From positions 1 to 64,000 of the forward strand of contig NZ_KB908081.1 in NCBI RefSeq assembly GCF_000382345.1: a DNA stretch of 64,000 nucleotides, read 5' to 3'. Below are positions 52,330 through 62,284 of this stretch, in pieces. Source of the DNA: Massilia niastensis DSM 21313. GTDB lineage: Bacteria > Pseudomonadota > Gammaproteobacteria > Burkholderiales > Burkholderiaceae_D. The number at the start of each line of letters is the position of its first letter. Positions within the stretch are counted from its first letter, which is position 1. The notes below the pieces were generated by a model. The model saw only the letters and a program-made list of their open reading frames with translations, was not told the origin of the DNA and did no database searches. Both the position numbers and the translations under genes were made by a program.

Positions 52330-53829
52330 CTAAGGGCCGGCGCGGTCCCGCACCAGCTGGTTCAGCACCTGCCGGGCGGCGGCCGGCAGTTCGCCGGCCG
52401 TCATCCCGATCGGCCCCACGCCGTCGTCCACCAGCAGATCGGCGGCCGCGCCATGGATCCAGGCCGCGCCGGCAGCCGCTTCCCAGCCCGGCCAGCCCTG
52501 GGCCAGCAGCGCGCCGCAGATGCCCGCCAGGACATCGCCGCTGCCGCCGGTCGCCAGGCCCGGATTGCCGGTCGGATTGACCAGCACCTGGCCATCCGGC
52601 CGCGCGATGATGGAGCCGGACCCCTTCAGGATCACGGTCGCGTCGCTGCGCAGCGCCATCTCGCGCGCCGCTTCCAGCCGGTCGGCCTGCACCACCGCGG
52701 CCGTCATGCCCAGCAGGCGCGCGCCTTCGAGCGGGTGGGGCGTGAGCACCGCCGGCGCCGCGCGCCGCGCGAGGCGCGACTGCAGGTCGGGGCTGGCCCC
52801 GATCAGGTTCAGGGCGTCGGCATCGATCACCAGCGGGCTGTCGCTGTCGAGCGCCTTGGCCAGCAGCCGCATCGCGCCCGCCGAGCCGCCCATGCCGGGC
52901 CCGATCACCAGGGTGCGCCCGCCGAAGTCGAAGTCCTCCGCGTGGCGGAACATGATCTCGGGCTGGCTGCTGTCGTAGCCGGGCGCGCTGTCGAGCGCCG
53001 CGACAAAGATCCGGCCCGCGCCCGCATACAAGGCGCCGCGCGCCGCCAGCACCGCCGCTCCTGCCATGCCGTGGGCGCCGCCGACCACCGCCACGTCGCC
53101 GAAGCTGCCCTTGTGGCTGTTGTGCCGGCGCGCCGCGAGGCGCCCGCCGAACACGTCGACGTCGCCCAGCCGGGCGCCGGCAGGCGGGAAGTGCCCGGGC
53201 CCGAGGCCGAGCAGGTCGACCCGCACCCGGCCCGCGTAGTCACGCCCGTCGCCCGTATACAGGCCGGCCTTGGCGCCGAGGAAGCTGATGGTGTGGGTGG
53301 CGCGCACCGCGATGCCGTCCGGACCGACCACGGCGCCGGTGTCGGCATCGAGGCCGCTGGGTAGGTCCAGGGCGAGGATCGGGCAGCGGATCGCATCGAG
53401 ACCTTCGACGAGTTCGCGGTAAGGCCCTTCGAGAGGACGCGACAGGCCGATGCCGAACAGGCCGTCGACCACCAGCCCCCACTGCGCATCGGGCGGCAGC
53501 ATGTCGATCCAGCCCACCGTGCCGGAGCGCGCGCGGTCGTAGGCGGCCGCGGTTTCGCTGGAGGCGTCGCTGCTGCCCGGCAGGTGCAGGACCGTGGCGT
53601 CGATGCCGGCGTCGGCCAGGTTGGCGGCCATCTCGAGCGCGTCGCCGCCATTGTTGCCGGGACCGGCCAGCAGCAGCACCGGCAGGTCGCGGCGCGCGCC
53701 GAGCAGCTCCAGCGCGTAGCCGGCGGCGGCCTGGCCGGCGCGCCGCATCAGGGCGCCGGGAGGAAGGACGGCATAGGCCGAGGCTTCGATGTCGCGCACC
53801 TGGGCGACGCTGTAGAGAGGGTGTTCCAT
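52330..53829 (-). CDS. nnr: bifunctional NAD(P)HX epimerase / dehydratase
   Basis: This 499-residue metabolite-repair enzyme restores hydrated NADH and NADPH. The N-terminal epimerase (about 1-215) shows LLLAGPGNNGGDALEMA and LALDLPSGLDADTG; the C-terminal ADP-dependent dehydratase (about 225-495) shows GSFGDVAVVGGAHGMAGA, AVLTPHPLEGARLLG and NPTGNPGLATGGSGDVLAG. Start at 53829 (MEHPLYSV) is preferred; an ATG 12 codons upstream (53865) is possible. It is convergent with the ABC ATPase gene with a 4-base gap. Confidence 0.93.
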   Translation of the reverse strand: MEHPLYSVAQVRDIEASAYAVLPPGALMRRAGQAAAGYALELLGARRDLPVLLLAGPGNNGGDALEMAANLADAGIDATVLHLPGSSDASSETAAAYDRARSGTVGWIDMLPPDAQWGLVVDGLFGIGLSRPLEGPYRELVEGLDAIRCPILALDLPSGLDADTGAVVGPDGIAVRATHTISFLGAKAGLYTGDGRDYAGRVRVDLLGLGPGHFPPAGARLGDVDVFGGRLAARRHNSHKGSFGDVAVVGGAHGMAGAAVLAARGALYAGAGRIFVAALDSAPGYDSSQPEIMFRHAEDFDFGGRTLVIGPGMGGSAGAMRLLAKALDSDSPLVIDADALNLIGASPDLQSRLARRAAPAVLTPHPLEGARLLGMTAAVVQADRLEAAREMALRSDATVILKGSGSIIARPDGQVLVNPTGNPGLATGGSGDVLAGICGALLAQGWPGWEAAAGAAWIHGAAADLLVDDGVGPIGMTAGELPAAARQVLNQLVRDRAGP

Positions 53830-53936
53830 GCGGGCTCGTAGGATGGTGTCGACAGGCATTGTCATGCATTTTCGCCAAAACCGGCGCGCCGTGCGACTAC
53901 AATAGGCATTCTTTCAGCTTGTACGGAGAGTAACAA

Positions 53937-56900
53937 ATGGATTGGCAGTTCTGGATCGACCGTGGCGGCACCTTCACCGACATCGTGGCAAGGCGCCCGG
54001 ACGGCCAGCTTGTGACGCACAAGCTGCTGTCGGAGAATCCCGAGCAGTACCGTGACGCGGCGGTTGCCGGCATCCGCCACCTGCTGGGCGTGGGGCAGGG
54101 CGAGGCGGTGCCCGTCGAACGGGTCGAGGCGGTCAAGATGGGCACCACGGTCGCCACCAATGCGCTGCTCGAACGCAAGGGCGAACCGACGCTGCTGGCG
54201 ATCACGCGCGGTTTCCGCGACGCCCTCCGCATTGCCTACCAGAACCGTCCGCGCCTGTTCGACCGGAATATCATCCTGCCCGAGCTGCTCTACGGCGAGG
54301 TGGTCGAGATCGACGAGCGGATCGGGGCGCACGGCGAGGTGGTGCGTCCGCTGGACGAGGAAGCGGCGCGCGCGGCGCTCCAGGGAGCCTTCGACCAGGG
54401 CCTGCGCTCGCTCGCCATCGTCTTCATGCACGGCTACCGCCACAGCGGGCACGAAGCCGCCGTGGCGCGCATCGCGCGCGCGATCGGCTACACCCAGGTA
54501 TCGGTGTCGCACGAGGTCAGCCCCCTGATGAAACTGGTGGCGCGCGGCGACACCACCGTGGTCGACGCCTACCTGTCGCCGATCCTGCGCCGCTATGTCG
54601 ACCAGGTCGCGGCCGAGCTGCCCGGCGTGAACCTGCAGTTCATGCAGTCCAGCGGCGGCCTGACCGACGCGCGCGCCTTCCAGGGCAAGGACAGCATCCT
54701 GTCCGGCCCCGCCGGCGGCATCGTCGGCATGGTGCGCGCCAGCCAGCTGGCCGGCTTCGAGCGCGTGATCGGCTTCGACATGGGCGGCACCTCGACCGAC
54801 GTGTCGCACTTCTCGGGCGAGTTCGAGCGCGTGTTCGAGACCCAGGTGGCGGGCGTGCGCATGCGCGCGCCGATGATGAGCATCCACACGGTGGCGGCGG
54901 GCGGCGGCTCGATCCTGCACTTCGACGGCAGCCGCTACCGGGTCGGCCCGGACAGCGCCGGCGCCAATCCGGGGCCGGCCAGCTACCGCCGCGGCGGTCC
55001 GCTGGCGGTCACCGACTGCAACGTCATGCTCGGCAAGATCCAGCCTGCCTATTTCCCGCACCTGTTCGGTACCAAAGGCGACCAGCCGCTCGACGCCGAG
55101 GCGGTGCGCGCGCGCTTCGCCGCCATGGCGGACCGGATCGCCGAGGCGACCGGCGAGCGTCCGGCGCCGGAAACGGTGGCCGAAGGCTTCATCCAGATCG
55201 CGGTCGGCAACATGGCGAATGCGATCAAGCAGATCTCGGTGCAGCGCGGCCATGACGTCACCGAGTATACGCTGACCAGCTTCGGCGGCGCCGGCGGCCA
55301 GCATGCCTGCCTGGTGGCCGATGCGCTGGGCATGAAGACGGTGTTCATCCATTCCCTGGCCGGCGTGCTGTCGGCCTACGGCATGGGCCTGGCCGACCAG
55401 ACCGCGATGCGCGAGCAGGCGGTCGAGGAACGACTGTCGGAACAGGGCGCCGACCGCCTGGCGCTGCGGCTCGCGGCGCTGGCGGCCCAGGCCAGGAGCC
55501 AGCTGCTGGCCCAGGGCGTGGCGCCGGAGCGCATCAACGTGATCGAGCGCGTCCACCTGCGCTACGAAGGCACCGACTCCGCCATCGTGGTCCTGTATGC
55601 CGACGCCGCGGCGATGCAGGCGCAGTTCGAGCAGGCCTACCGGCGCCGCTATTCCTTCCTGATGCCTTCGCGCGCGCTGGTCGTGGAGGCGGTGTCGGTC
55701 GAAGCCATCGGGCGCTCGGACGCCCCGGCCGAACAGCCGGTCGCGAACGGCGTCGACGCCGGCGCGCCGCAGGCCGAGGAATCGGTGCGCATGTACAGCG
55801 GCGGCAGCTGGCGCGACACCGCGGTGCATGCGCGCCGCGGGCTGCGCACCGGCCATACCGTGCGCGGCCCGGCCATCATCGCCGAGGACAACGCCACCAC
55901 CGTCATCGAGCCGGGCTGGCAGGCCTGGGTCACGCAGTACAACCACCTGGTCCTGAGCCGGGTCGAGGCGCTGCCGGAGCGGCGCGCCATCGGCACCACG
56001 GCCGATCCGGTGATGCTGGAGATCTTCAACAACCTGTTCATGTCGATCGCCGAGCAGATGGGCCTGCGCCTGCAGAACACCGCCTATTCGGTCAACATCA
56101 AGGAGCGGCTGGACTTCAGCTGCGCCATCTTCGACCAGGACGGCAACCTGGTCGCCAACGCGCCGCACATGCCGGTGCACCTGGGCTCGATGGGCGAGAG
56201 CATCAAGACCGTCATGCGCGAGAACGCGGGACGCATGCGCGCGGGCGACGTATACATGCTGAACGACCCGTACAACGGCGGCACCCACCTGCCCGACGTC
56301 ACGGTGATCTCGCCGGTGTTCGACGAAGAGGGCGGGGAGATCCTGTTCTACGTCGGCTCGCGGGGCCACCACGCCGACATCGGCGGCACCACGCCGGGCT
56401 CGATGCCGCCCGACTCGAACCACATCGAGCAGGAGGGCGTCCTGATCAACAACTTCAAGCTGGTCGACGGCGCCGACGGCGTGCTGCGCGAGGACGAGAC
56501 CCGCGCCTTGCTGGCCCAGGCGCGCTACCCGGCGCGCAATCCGGACCAGAACATGGCCGACCTGCGCGCCCAGGTGGCCGCCAACCAGAAGGGCGTCGAG
56601 GAACTGCGCCGCATGGTCGCCCACTTCGGGCTGGATGTGGTGCGCGCCTACATGGGCCACGTGCAGGACAACGCGGAAGAAGCGGTGCGGCGCGTGATCT
56701 CGGCCCTGAAGGACGGCCACTTCGTGAATGAACTCGACAACGGGGCGCGCATCGAGGTCGCGATCCGGGTCGACCAGGCCGGCCGCAGCGCGGAGATCGA
56801 TTTCACCGGGACCTCGGACCAGCTGCCGAACAACTTCAACGCACCCTCGGCGGTGTGCATGGCGGCGGTGCTGTACGTGTTCCGCACCCTGGTGGACGAC

Positions 56901-57542
56901 GAGATTCCGCTGAACGCCGGCTGCCTGAAGCCCCTGAAGGTGATCATCCCGCCCGGCTCGATGCTGAACCCGCATTACCCGGCCTCGGTCGTCTCGGGCA
57001 ATGTCGAGACCTCGACCTGCATCACCAACGCCCTGTACGGGGCGCTGGGGGTGATGGCGGCGGCGCAGGGGACGATGAACAACTTCACCTTCGGGAATGC
57101 GCGCTACCAGTACTACGAGACCATCTCGGGCGGCTCGGGCGCGGGCGAGGGCTTCGACGGCACCGACGTGGTCCAGACCAACATGACCAATTCGCGCCTG
57201 ACCGATCCCGAGATCCTGGAGTTCCGTTTCCCGGTGCGGCTGGAGAGCTACGAGATCCGCCACGGATCGGGTGGGGCGGGGCGCTGGCGCGGCGGCAATG
57301 GCGGCGTGCGCAAGCTGCGCTTCCTGGAACCGATGACGGCGGCGATCCTGTCGAACAACCGGATCTTCGCGCCCTTCGGCATGGCCGGCGGCGAACCGGG
57401 CAAGCGTGGGCGCAATACCGTGCTGCGGGCGGATGGCAGGGTCGAGACCCTGGGGCATATCGGCAAGACCGATATGGCGGCGGGCGACGTGTTCGTGATC
57501 GAGACCCCTGGCGGCGGCGGCTACGGACGGCCCGAGGCTTGA
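53937..57542 (+). CDS. 5-oxoprolinase / hydantoinase, fused HyuA-HyuB type
   Basis: This 1201-residue ATP-dependent enzyme opens 5-oxoproline to glutamate. The N-terminal HyuA half (to about 680) has the actin-like [13 protein letters not shown] at the start and [17 protein letters not shown] near 280; the HyuB half (about 685-1195) has [15 protein letters not shown] and [19 protein letters not shown]. The long fused form is that of eukaryotic and many proteobacterial OPLAH proteins. GGAGAG stands before the start and TACAAT (53898-53903) may be its -10. It is a single-gene unit. Confidence 0.92.
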   Translation: MDWQFWIDRGGTFTDIVARRPDGQLVTHKLLSENPEQYRDAAVAGIRHLLGVGQGEAVPVERVEAVKMGTTVATNALLERKGEPTLLAITRGFRDALRIAYQNRPRLFDRNIILPELLYGEVVEIDERIGAHGEVVRPLDEEAARAALQGAFDQGLRSLAIVFMHGYRHSGHEAAVARIARAIGYTQVSVSHEVSPLMKLVARGDTTVVDAYLSPILRRYVDQVAAELPGVNLQFMQSSGGLTDARAFQGKDSILSGPAGGIVGMVRASQLAGFERVIGFDMGGTSTDVSHFSGEFERVFETQVAGVRMRAPMMSIHTVAAGGGSILHFDGSRYRVGPDSAGANPGPASYRRGGPLAVTDCNVMLGKIQPAYFPHLFGTKGDQPLDAEAVRARFAAMADRIAEATGERPAPETVAEGFIQIAVGNMANAIKQISVQRGHDVTEYTLTSFGGAGGQHACLVADALGMKTVFIHSLAGVLSAYGMGLADQTAMREQAVEERLSEQGADRLALRLAALAAQARSQLLAQGVAPERINVIERVHLRYEGTDSAIVVLYADAAAMQAQFEQAYRRRYSFLMPSRALVVEAVSVEAIGRSDAPAEQPVANGVDAGAPQAEESVRMYSGGSWRDTAVHARRGLRTGHTVRGPAIIAEDNATTVIEPGWQAWVTQYNHLVLSRVEALPERRAIGTTADPVMLEIFNNLFMSIAEQMGLRLQNTAYSVNIKERLDFSCAIFDQDGNLVANAPHMPVHLGSMGESIKTVMRENAGRMRAGDVYMLNDPYNGGTHLPDVTVISPVFDEEGGEILFYVGSRGHHADIGGTTPGSMPPDSNHIEQEGVLINNFKLVDGADGVLREDETRALLAQARYPARNPDQNMADLRAQVAANQKGVEELRRMVAHFGLDVVRAYMGHVQDNAEEAVRRVISALKDGHFVNELDNGARIEVAIRVDQAGRSAEIDFTGTSDQLPNNFNAPSAVCMAAVLYVFRTLVDDEIPLNAGCLKPLKVIIPPGSMLNPHYPASVVSGNVETSTCITNALYGALGVMAAAQGTMNNFTFGNARYQYYETISGGSGAGEGFDGTDVVQTNMTNSRLTDPEILEFRFPVRLESYEIRHGSGGAGRWRGGNGGVRKLRFLEPMTAAILSNNRIFAPFGMAGGEPGKRGRNTVLRADGRVETLGHIGKTDMAAGDVFVIETPGGGGYGRPEA

Positions 57543-57734
57543 CGGGAGGGCAAGGGTTCGAGGGTCCAGGATGAATCGGGATAGCGGCTGGCCGGGCATG
57601 CACTTGCGCGGGCATGGGCCGTCGCGGCCTGTTGTAATTATCCAAAAACGCCACGAAATTGTGTAAAAAACAAACTATGCTGGTAGGATAAGTTACCGAG
57701 AGTAGTTAGCCATGTTTCGATTAGGACGTGGACA
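57543..57734. other. composition boundary before the gtr-like cassette
   Basis: The 192-base gap starts GC-rich and turns A/T-rich from about 57635 onwards (runs such as AATTGTGTAAAAAACAAAC). I find no gene, tRNA or clear repeat that would mark an attachment site. A promoter for the cassette presumably lies in 57640-57720, but no convincing -35/-10 pair is seen. Confidence 0.5.
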
Positions 57735-58151
57735 ATGTCTGTTGCCGACACGTCTCTAAAATTGAAAAATTTTTCCAGAAGAAGTTTCTTCAGGTTTTTG
57801 GTCGTTGGCGTCGTTTCTACCACTACGCATTATTCGATCATGGCGTTCCTGTACGTCATGCTCGACCTGTCAGCTGCATTGTCTTCGACGACAGGATTCC
57901 TTTTTAGCGCCATATCCAACTATTTGCTGAATCGAAGTTTTACTTTCGGTAGCACGCAAACGCACAAGACCGGGGCCCCGCGTTTCATTGTTACGGCCCT
58001 GTGTGGATTAGCACTGAACTATTTGATCCTGTCCGTGCTCATGGCATTTGATGTTGGAGTCCTTCCAGCACAAATCTTCTCGACTATCGGAGTCATCACA
58101 TGGAACTATTGCATCCACGGCATCTGGACATTCAACATGGCCAGAACATGA
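57735..58151 (+). CDS. GtrA-family membrane protein
   Basis: This 138-residue protein has four hydrophobic segments and the GtrA signature FLVVGVVSTTTHYSIMAFLY at the start. GtrA proteins are thought to flip a lipid-linked sugar (undecaprenyl-phosphate-glucose in Shigella phages) to the periplasmic side. It is the first of four genes that overlap by four bases each, so they are translationally coupled. AGGA stands before the ATG. Codon use is less GC-biased than in the surrounding genes. Confidence 0.87.
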   Translation: MSVADTSLKLKNFSRRSFFRFLVVGVVSTTTHYSIMAFLYVMLDLSAALSSTTGFLFSAISNYLLNRSFTFGSTQTHKTGAPRFIVTALCGLALNYLILSVLMAFDVGVLPAQIFSTIGVITWNYCIHGIWTFNMART

Positions 58152-59122
58152 GGGCACGCCCGATAGTGAGCCTCGTTCTGCCATGCTATAACGAGCAAGA
58201 GGTTCTCCCGGAAACGACAAAGCGCCTCGTGGCGCTGCTGGACGACATGGAAGCACAGGGGCAATGCGCTCCCGGGAGTGCGATCTATTATGTCGACGAT
58301 GGAAGTCATGATGCGACATGGAAGATGATCCAGGAGTATTCCGTCGCTGAATTGCGTGTATGCGGTGTGAAACTCAGTCGTAACCGGGGCCATCAGAATG
58401 CCTTGCTATGCGGCCTGATGACCGTACCCGGGGAGATTCTTGTCAGCCTGGACGCGGACCTGCAAGACGATCTCGGCGTGATTCCAAAAATGCTGGCCTC
58501 CTATGGAGAAGGTTGTGAAATCGTTTACGCTGCGCGTAGCAAGCGAAGTGCTGATTCCTTCTTTAAACGGTTTACCGCCGAGAGTTATTACAAGGTCCTC
58601 GAATTCCTCGGGGTTCAGGTTGTCTACAATCACGCGGATTTCCGCCTGATGAGTCGACGCGCGATAGAAGCGCTGCGGGAATACGAAGAAACCCATCTTT
58701 TCCTGCGCGGCATGATTCCGCAGTTGGGCTATCGCACTGCCACCGTCGAATTCGAACGGGCGCCGCGCCTTGCCGGCGAGTCCAAGTATCCGCTTTCCAA
58801 GATGCTGTCGCTTGCATGGCAGGGCGTCACTTCCTTCACGGCCTATCCACTCCGTCTCATCACCGGGCTTGGCGCCCTGGTATCAGTGGGCAGCCTGGCC
58901 CTGGCCTTATGGGCCCTGGCCGTGCGCCTGTTCGGGGACACGGCCCTGCCAGGTTGGGCTTCGATTGTGATTCCGACGTATTTTTTAGGCGGCATCCAGC
59001 TCCTTAGCCTGGGAATCATCGGCGAGTATCTCGCCAAAGTATATGAGGCAATAAAAAAACGCCCACGCTTCCACGTGGAAGCCGTCTGCGGAAGAGAATT
59101 CTGCCATGCGCCGATCCTATGA
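58148..59122 (+). CDS. polyprenyl-phosphate glycosyltransferase (GtrB/DPM1-like, GT2)
   Basis: This 324-residue enzyme joins a family 2 glycosyltransferase domain (IVSLVLPCYNEQEVLPE at the start, LVSLDADLQDD with the DXD-type metal site, near 100-110) to two C-terminal hydrophobic segments (about 240-265 and 275-300). This is the GtrB layout: transfer of a sugar from a nucleotide to undecaprenyl phosphate. The ATG lies within the stop of the GtrA gene (ATGA); the frame upstream is not used. The sugar is unknown. Confidence 0.9.
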   Translation: MRARPIVSLVLPCYNEQEVLPETTKRLVALLDDMEAQGQCAPGSAIYYVDDGSHDATWKMIQEYSVAELRVCGVKLSRNRGHQNALLCGLMTVPGEILVSLDADLQDDLGVIPKMLASYGEGCEIVYAARSKRSADSFFKRFTAESYYKVLEFLGVQVVYNHADFRLMSRRAIEALREYEETHLFLRGMIPQLGYRTATVEFERAPRLAGESKYPLSKMLSLAWQGVTSFTAYPLRLITGLGALVSVGSLALALWALAVRLFGDTALPGWASIVIPTYFLGGIQLLSLGIIGEYLAKVYEAIKKRPRFHVEAVCGREFCHAPIL

Positions 59123-59331
59123 AAAATTCGTCGGAAGAGAACGTCGCCAGCGTGGCGGACATCCTTGCGGCCGATAAGGATGGGGCCGCGGCGCCACCAC
59201 TGCTGGCTAAAATGCCAACCTGCCTGTTCATCGCTTCCGCCATGTCTTATTTCCTGTTGAGCGAAGGAATAGGGAATTATCTCTCGTTCCTCCGGCATAC
59301 CGTTGTCCAGGTTATCGGGCAGGTCAAATGA
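59119..59331 (+). CDS. small single-span protein of the gtr-like cassette, unknown
   Basis: This 70-residue protein has an acidic N-terminal third (EENVASVADILAADKD) and one hydrophobic stretch near 36-54 (CLFIASAMSYFLLSEGIG), ending in a short basic tail. Its ATG overlaps the stop of the glycosyltransferase gene and its stop overlaps the ATG of the next gene, each as ATGA, which argues strongly that it is translated. I do not recognise the family. It could be an accessory subunit of the membrane transferase. Confidence 0.72.
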   Translation: MKNSSEENVASVADILAADKDGAAAPPLLAKMPTCLFIASAMSYFLLSEGIGNYLSFLRHTVVQVIGQVK

Positions 59332-61280
59332 GCGCGCTGGCCGGCGTCCTGTATCTGCTTTCATGCGCTTTCGTCGCGATGCGCTTGCTCGCGGCGATTG
59401 TCAGCCCTCGCGAAACAAGGACGGGCGTGAAGATCCAGATCTTCACCACCTTGTTTTTCATATTCTTCTATACGAACTTCCTTTTGCTGGGCTATATCTC
59501 CTTGTTTACCGGGCAGGGCGTTGTTGCAGTTGAATATGCGCTGTTGATCGCGATGCCGGTTGCGATCGCCGTGGCGATCTACCTTCCGGTATCGCAAAGA
59601 GCGCTGCTGCACGAAGTGTCGGTCGGTGCAGGCGCGCTGGCTTCATCAAGGATCGTCGCCGGAACCGCGGTCATATTTGCGTCGGCCGGCGTCCTGTCGA
59701 TGTTCGGCTACCCGCGGGGTTTCGAGGTTTCCGCCTACCATCTGCCCGGAGCGGTGGAGATTCTACGTACCGCGACACTGAAACCATGGGATGGAAATTT
59801 CCCACACACATTCCCTGCGAATGCGAGCCTCTACACTGCATTCTTGTTCAGTTTTTTGCCGGAGAAAATCGTCTCGTCGGCCAATCTGGTATTTTTGTTT
59901 CCGCTGGTCGTAGGCACGTATACGCTTGGCCGGCTTGCCGGGGCCGACCGGAACGCATCGCTACTGGCGTCATGCGGACTGCTGTCGGTACCGATGATCG
60001 CATTTTCATCCGTCGAGCTCAGCGCCGATATCGGCGGCATCGCATTCATCGTACTCGCCATGTCGTTCGCGCTGATGCAGGGTATGGATCGCCGGATTGC
60101 ACTTGCCCTGGCAGGCGCCTGCGCCGGCCTGGCACTCGGCTTCAAGAGCATGCACCTCATCAGCATCGGCTTCATTGGCCTGCTCATCCTCTGTGCATAT
60201 CCCGCACCGGAGCGCGCAAGCACGCCCGGATGGCGGGAAAAAATCCTGGGCGCGTGCATATTCGCCGGCGTGACGATATTCACATGTGGTTTTTGGCTGG
60301 TGCGGAATTATCTCGCATTCGACAATCCTTTTTATCCGGTCAACCTGCCTCTGGCCGGCGATCTGTTGGGCTGGGCAAGGGCGGCGGACATCGATTTTTC
60401 ACAACGTCACGCGACGCAGTTCGAATGGGTACGCACTCCTGCCGAGTGGCTTGCCTACCCATGGATCGAATGGCACATGCTGGGCCAGAACTTCAAGCAC
60501 AGTTCCGGCCTGGGAGCCTTTTTCGCGACGACCGTCCCGGTGTCGCTTGCCGTCGTAACGGCAAGCCTGTTCATGCGCGGAAGACCGAGGAATGCAGTAC
60601 GCGGCATTCTGCTGCTGACGATCGCATTCGTTATCGGCACATGGTGGCTACTCGATGATCATCAACCGCGCTATGCTCTGGCGGCGATTGCCTACTGCAT
60701 GCCACTGGTTGCCTGGGTAATTAGCCAGGCGCATCCGCGCTGGCGGCCGGTGCTCGACGCTTTCCTGACCGTTTGCATAGCGGTGATGCTGTCCATTTTC
60801 TTTTCGAAAGAGCTCATTTCATTCGCGGACAGGATCTTGTTATCCGGGCATACGACACGTTCGCTTTACTACGAATATCCTGAAAAGATCGATCACCTGC
60901 CTGATGGCGCAAGGATCTTGAACCTTGCCGGCCGCTCCTGGCATTATCCGCTGGCTGGTGCCGGCTTCAGGAATCAGGTCATCAGCATGCCCGAAGGACG
61001 ACGCATCCTGGGTCTGCCTCCCAGCCTCGAGCCACCGGGTTCCGTGACGCTGGATTCCAGGGTATTGAGAGAACAGCGGATTTCACATGTTTTCCTGGCT
61101 GGCGCAAAGTTCACTGTCGATGCCTGCATCACCCTCGAAGAAAAAGGCAGATGGGATAGGAACCCGAAGAACGGCGTCATGCTCACATCTCCGCGCATCG
61201 TCTATGCGCTCATCTACGAAACAGCGAATGGTTGTCTCAGCGCGGACAAGGACAGGGACGTGCAGGCTGCTATCCACTAG
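59328..61280 (+). CDS. large polytopic membrane protein, probable GT-C glycosyltransferase
   Basis: This 650-residue protein has about eleven to thirteen hydrophobic segments and, in its first large loop, the acidic/aromatic segment FEVSAYHLPGAVEILR, like the (D/E)xxxYHLP loop of GT-C enzymes that use polyprenyl-phosphate sugars. A soluble part follows after about residue 500. Position after GtrA and GtrB homologues suggests it is the strain-specific transferase that adds a sugar to a surface glycan, as GtrI-type proteins do. No specific family is recognised by eye; the product stays tentative. Confidence 0.72.
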   Translation: MSALAGVLYLLSCAFVAMRLLAAIVSPRETRTGVKIQIFTTLFFIFFYTNFLLLGYISLFTGQGVVAVEYALLIAMPVAIAVAIYLPVSQRALLHEVSVGAGALASSRIVAGTAVIFASAGVLSMFGYPRGFEVSAYHLPGAVEILRTATLKPWDGNFPHTFPANASLYTAFLFSFLPEKIVSSANLVFLFPLVVGTYTLGRLAGADRNASLLASCGLLSVPMIAFSSVELSADIGGIAFIVLAMSFALMQGMDRRIALALAGACAGLALGFKSMHLISIGFIGLLILCAYPAPERASTPGWREKILGACIFAGVTIFTCGFWLVRNYLAFDNPFYPVNLPLAGDLLGWARAADIDFSQRHATQFEWVRTPAEWLAYPWIEWHMLGQNFKHSSGLGAFFATTVPVSLAVVTASLFMRGRPRNAVRGILLLTIAFVIGTWWLLDDHQPRYALAAIAYCMPLVAWVISQAHPRWRPVLDAFLTVCIAVMLSIFFSKELISFADRILLSGHTTRSLYYEYPEKIDHLPDGARILNLAGRSWHYPLAGAGFRNQVISMPEGRRILGLPPSLEPPGSVTLDSRVLREQRISHVFLAGAKFTVDACITLEEKGRWDRNPKNGVMLTSPRIVYALIYETANGCLSADKDRDVQAAIH

Positions 61281-61318
61281 CAGGGATCGGGAACAAGGCG
61301 CCAGTGTTCGGGGGAATC

Positions 61319-62197
61319 CTAACGGCGGTGCTTGCCGAAGAACTGCCAGATCACCTCGTTCGCATCGATGTCGCGGGTGGTCTTCCCGATCGGCAGCCCG
61401 ACATTGAACGGGTCGGCGCCGGGCCAGGTATGACCGCCGTCCCTGATCGTCACCAGCGCCACGCTCTGCTGGCCGTTCCCCTGCTCGACCAGGGCCACGT
61501 CCGTGCCGTCGCCGGCGTCGCCGTCGATGACGCGCCGGCTTTTCCCATCGAGGCCGATACCGTTCTGCTTCAGCCAGTAGCCGTAGGTGTCTTCGGCGGA
61601 CAGATAGCCGCCTGGCTTGCCGCCATAGGCCACCACCTGGTCCGCCGTGCCGTGCATCAGGAGCACGCCGACCCTGGAGGCCTTCGCATGGTGCCGTACC
61701 ACGGGCTCGGGCATCGGTCCGCCGACCGAGGCCACGGCCGCGAACAGGTGCGGCAATTCGGCCGCGATGCGCAGCGCGAAGAAGCCGCCGCGCGACAGGC
61801 CGGTGGCATACACGCGCTGGCCGTCGACCCGGTAATCCTGCCTGAGCTTGGCAAGAAGCGCTTCGGTGAAGCCAATGTCGTCGCTGCCTTCGAGGTAGGA
61901 CATGCCGAAGCCGACGTTCCAGTCCTGCTTGATCCCCAGGGGGTAGACGACGATGAACTGGTGGCGCTCAGCGGCGCGGTTCATTTGCGTGTAGAGCATC
62001 TGTTCGGCCATGCTCATGCCGCTGCCATGGAAGTTCAGCACGAGCGGATAGGCCTTCTGCGGCTGGCTGGCATAGGAGGCCGGGGTGTAGACGAGGTAGC
62101 GGCGCTTTTCCTCCTTGTGGAGGAGGGAGGTGACCTGCGCCAGCGCCGGCAAGGAGGCGCAGGCGAGGAGGAGGAGGAGGCTGATCAGGATTTTCAT
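61319..62197 (-). CDS. secreted PHB-depolymerase-like esterase (LpqC family)
   Basis: This 292-residue alpha/beta hydrolase has a signal peptide ending PALAQ near residue 21, the oxyanion segment VLNFHGSGMS, nucleophile Ser135 in ATGLSRGGFFAL, an Asp in LLMHGTADQVV and a His in DGGHTWPGADP. This is the esterase/polyhydroxybutyrate-depolymerase family; many members cleave feruloyl or acetyl esters instead. Substrate unknown. It is a single gene, convergent with the gtr-like cassette. Confidence 0.87.
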   Translation of the reverse strand: MKILISLLLLLACASLPALAQVTSLLHKEEKRRYLVYTPASYASQPQKAYPLVLNFHGSGMSMAEQMLYTQMNRAAERHQFIVVYPLGIKQDWNVGFGMSYLEGSDDIGFTEALLAKLRQDYRVDGQRVYATGLSRGGFFALRIAAELPHLFAAVASVGGPMPEPVVRHHAKASRVGVLLMHGTADQVVAYGGKPGGYLSAEDTYGYWLKQNGIGLDGKSRRVIDGDAGDGTDVALVEQGNGQQSVALVTIRDGGHTWPGADPFNVGLPIGKTTRDIDANEVIWQFFGKHRR

Positions 62198-62284
62198 TGT
62201 GCGTACCCGGAAAAAGTGGATGAGTACGCAGGATAGGAAGACGGTGGTGAAACCGCGGTGAAATCCGGCGGATTTCGGCGCGGC

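Noticed and set aside
53862-57599. 1245-residue open frame antisense to the 5-oxoprolinase gene
   Set aside because: It is a shadow frame rich in Arg, His, Gly and Ala without motifs; the plus-strand protein is fully family-like over its length.
57543-57734. Attachment site for an integrated island
   Set aside because: No tRNA end, integrase gene or direct repeat was found at either border of the low-GC cassette.
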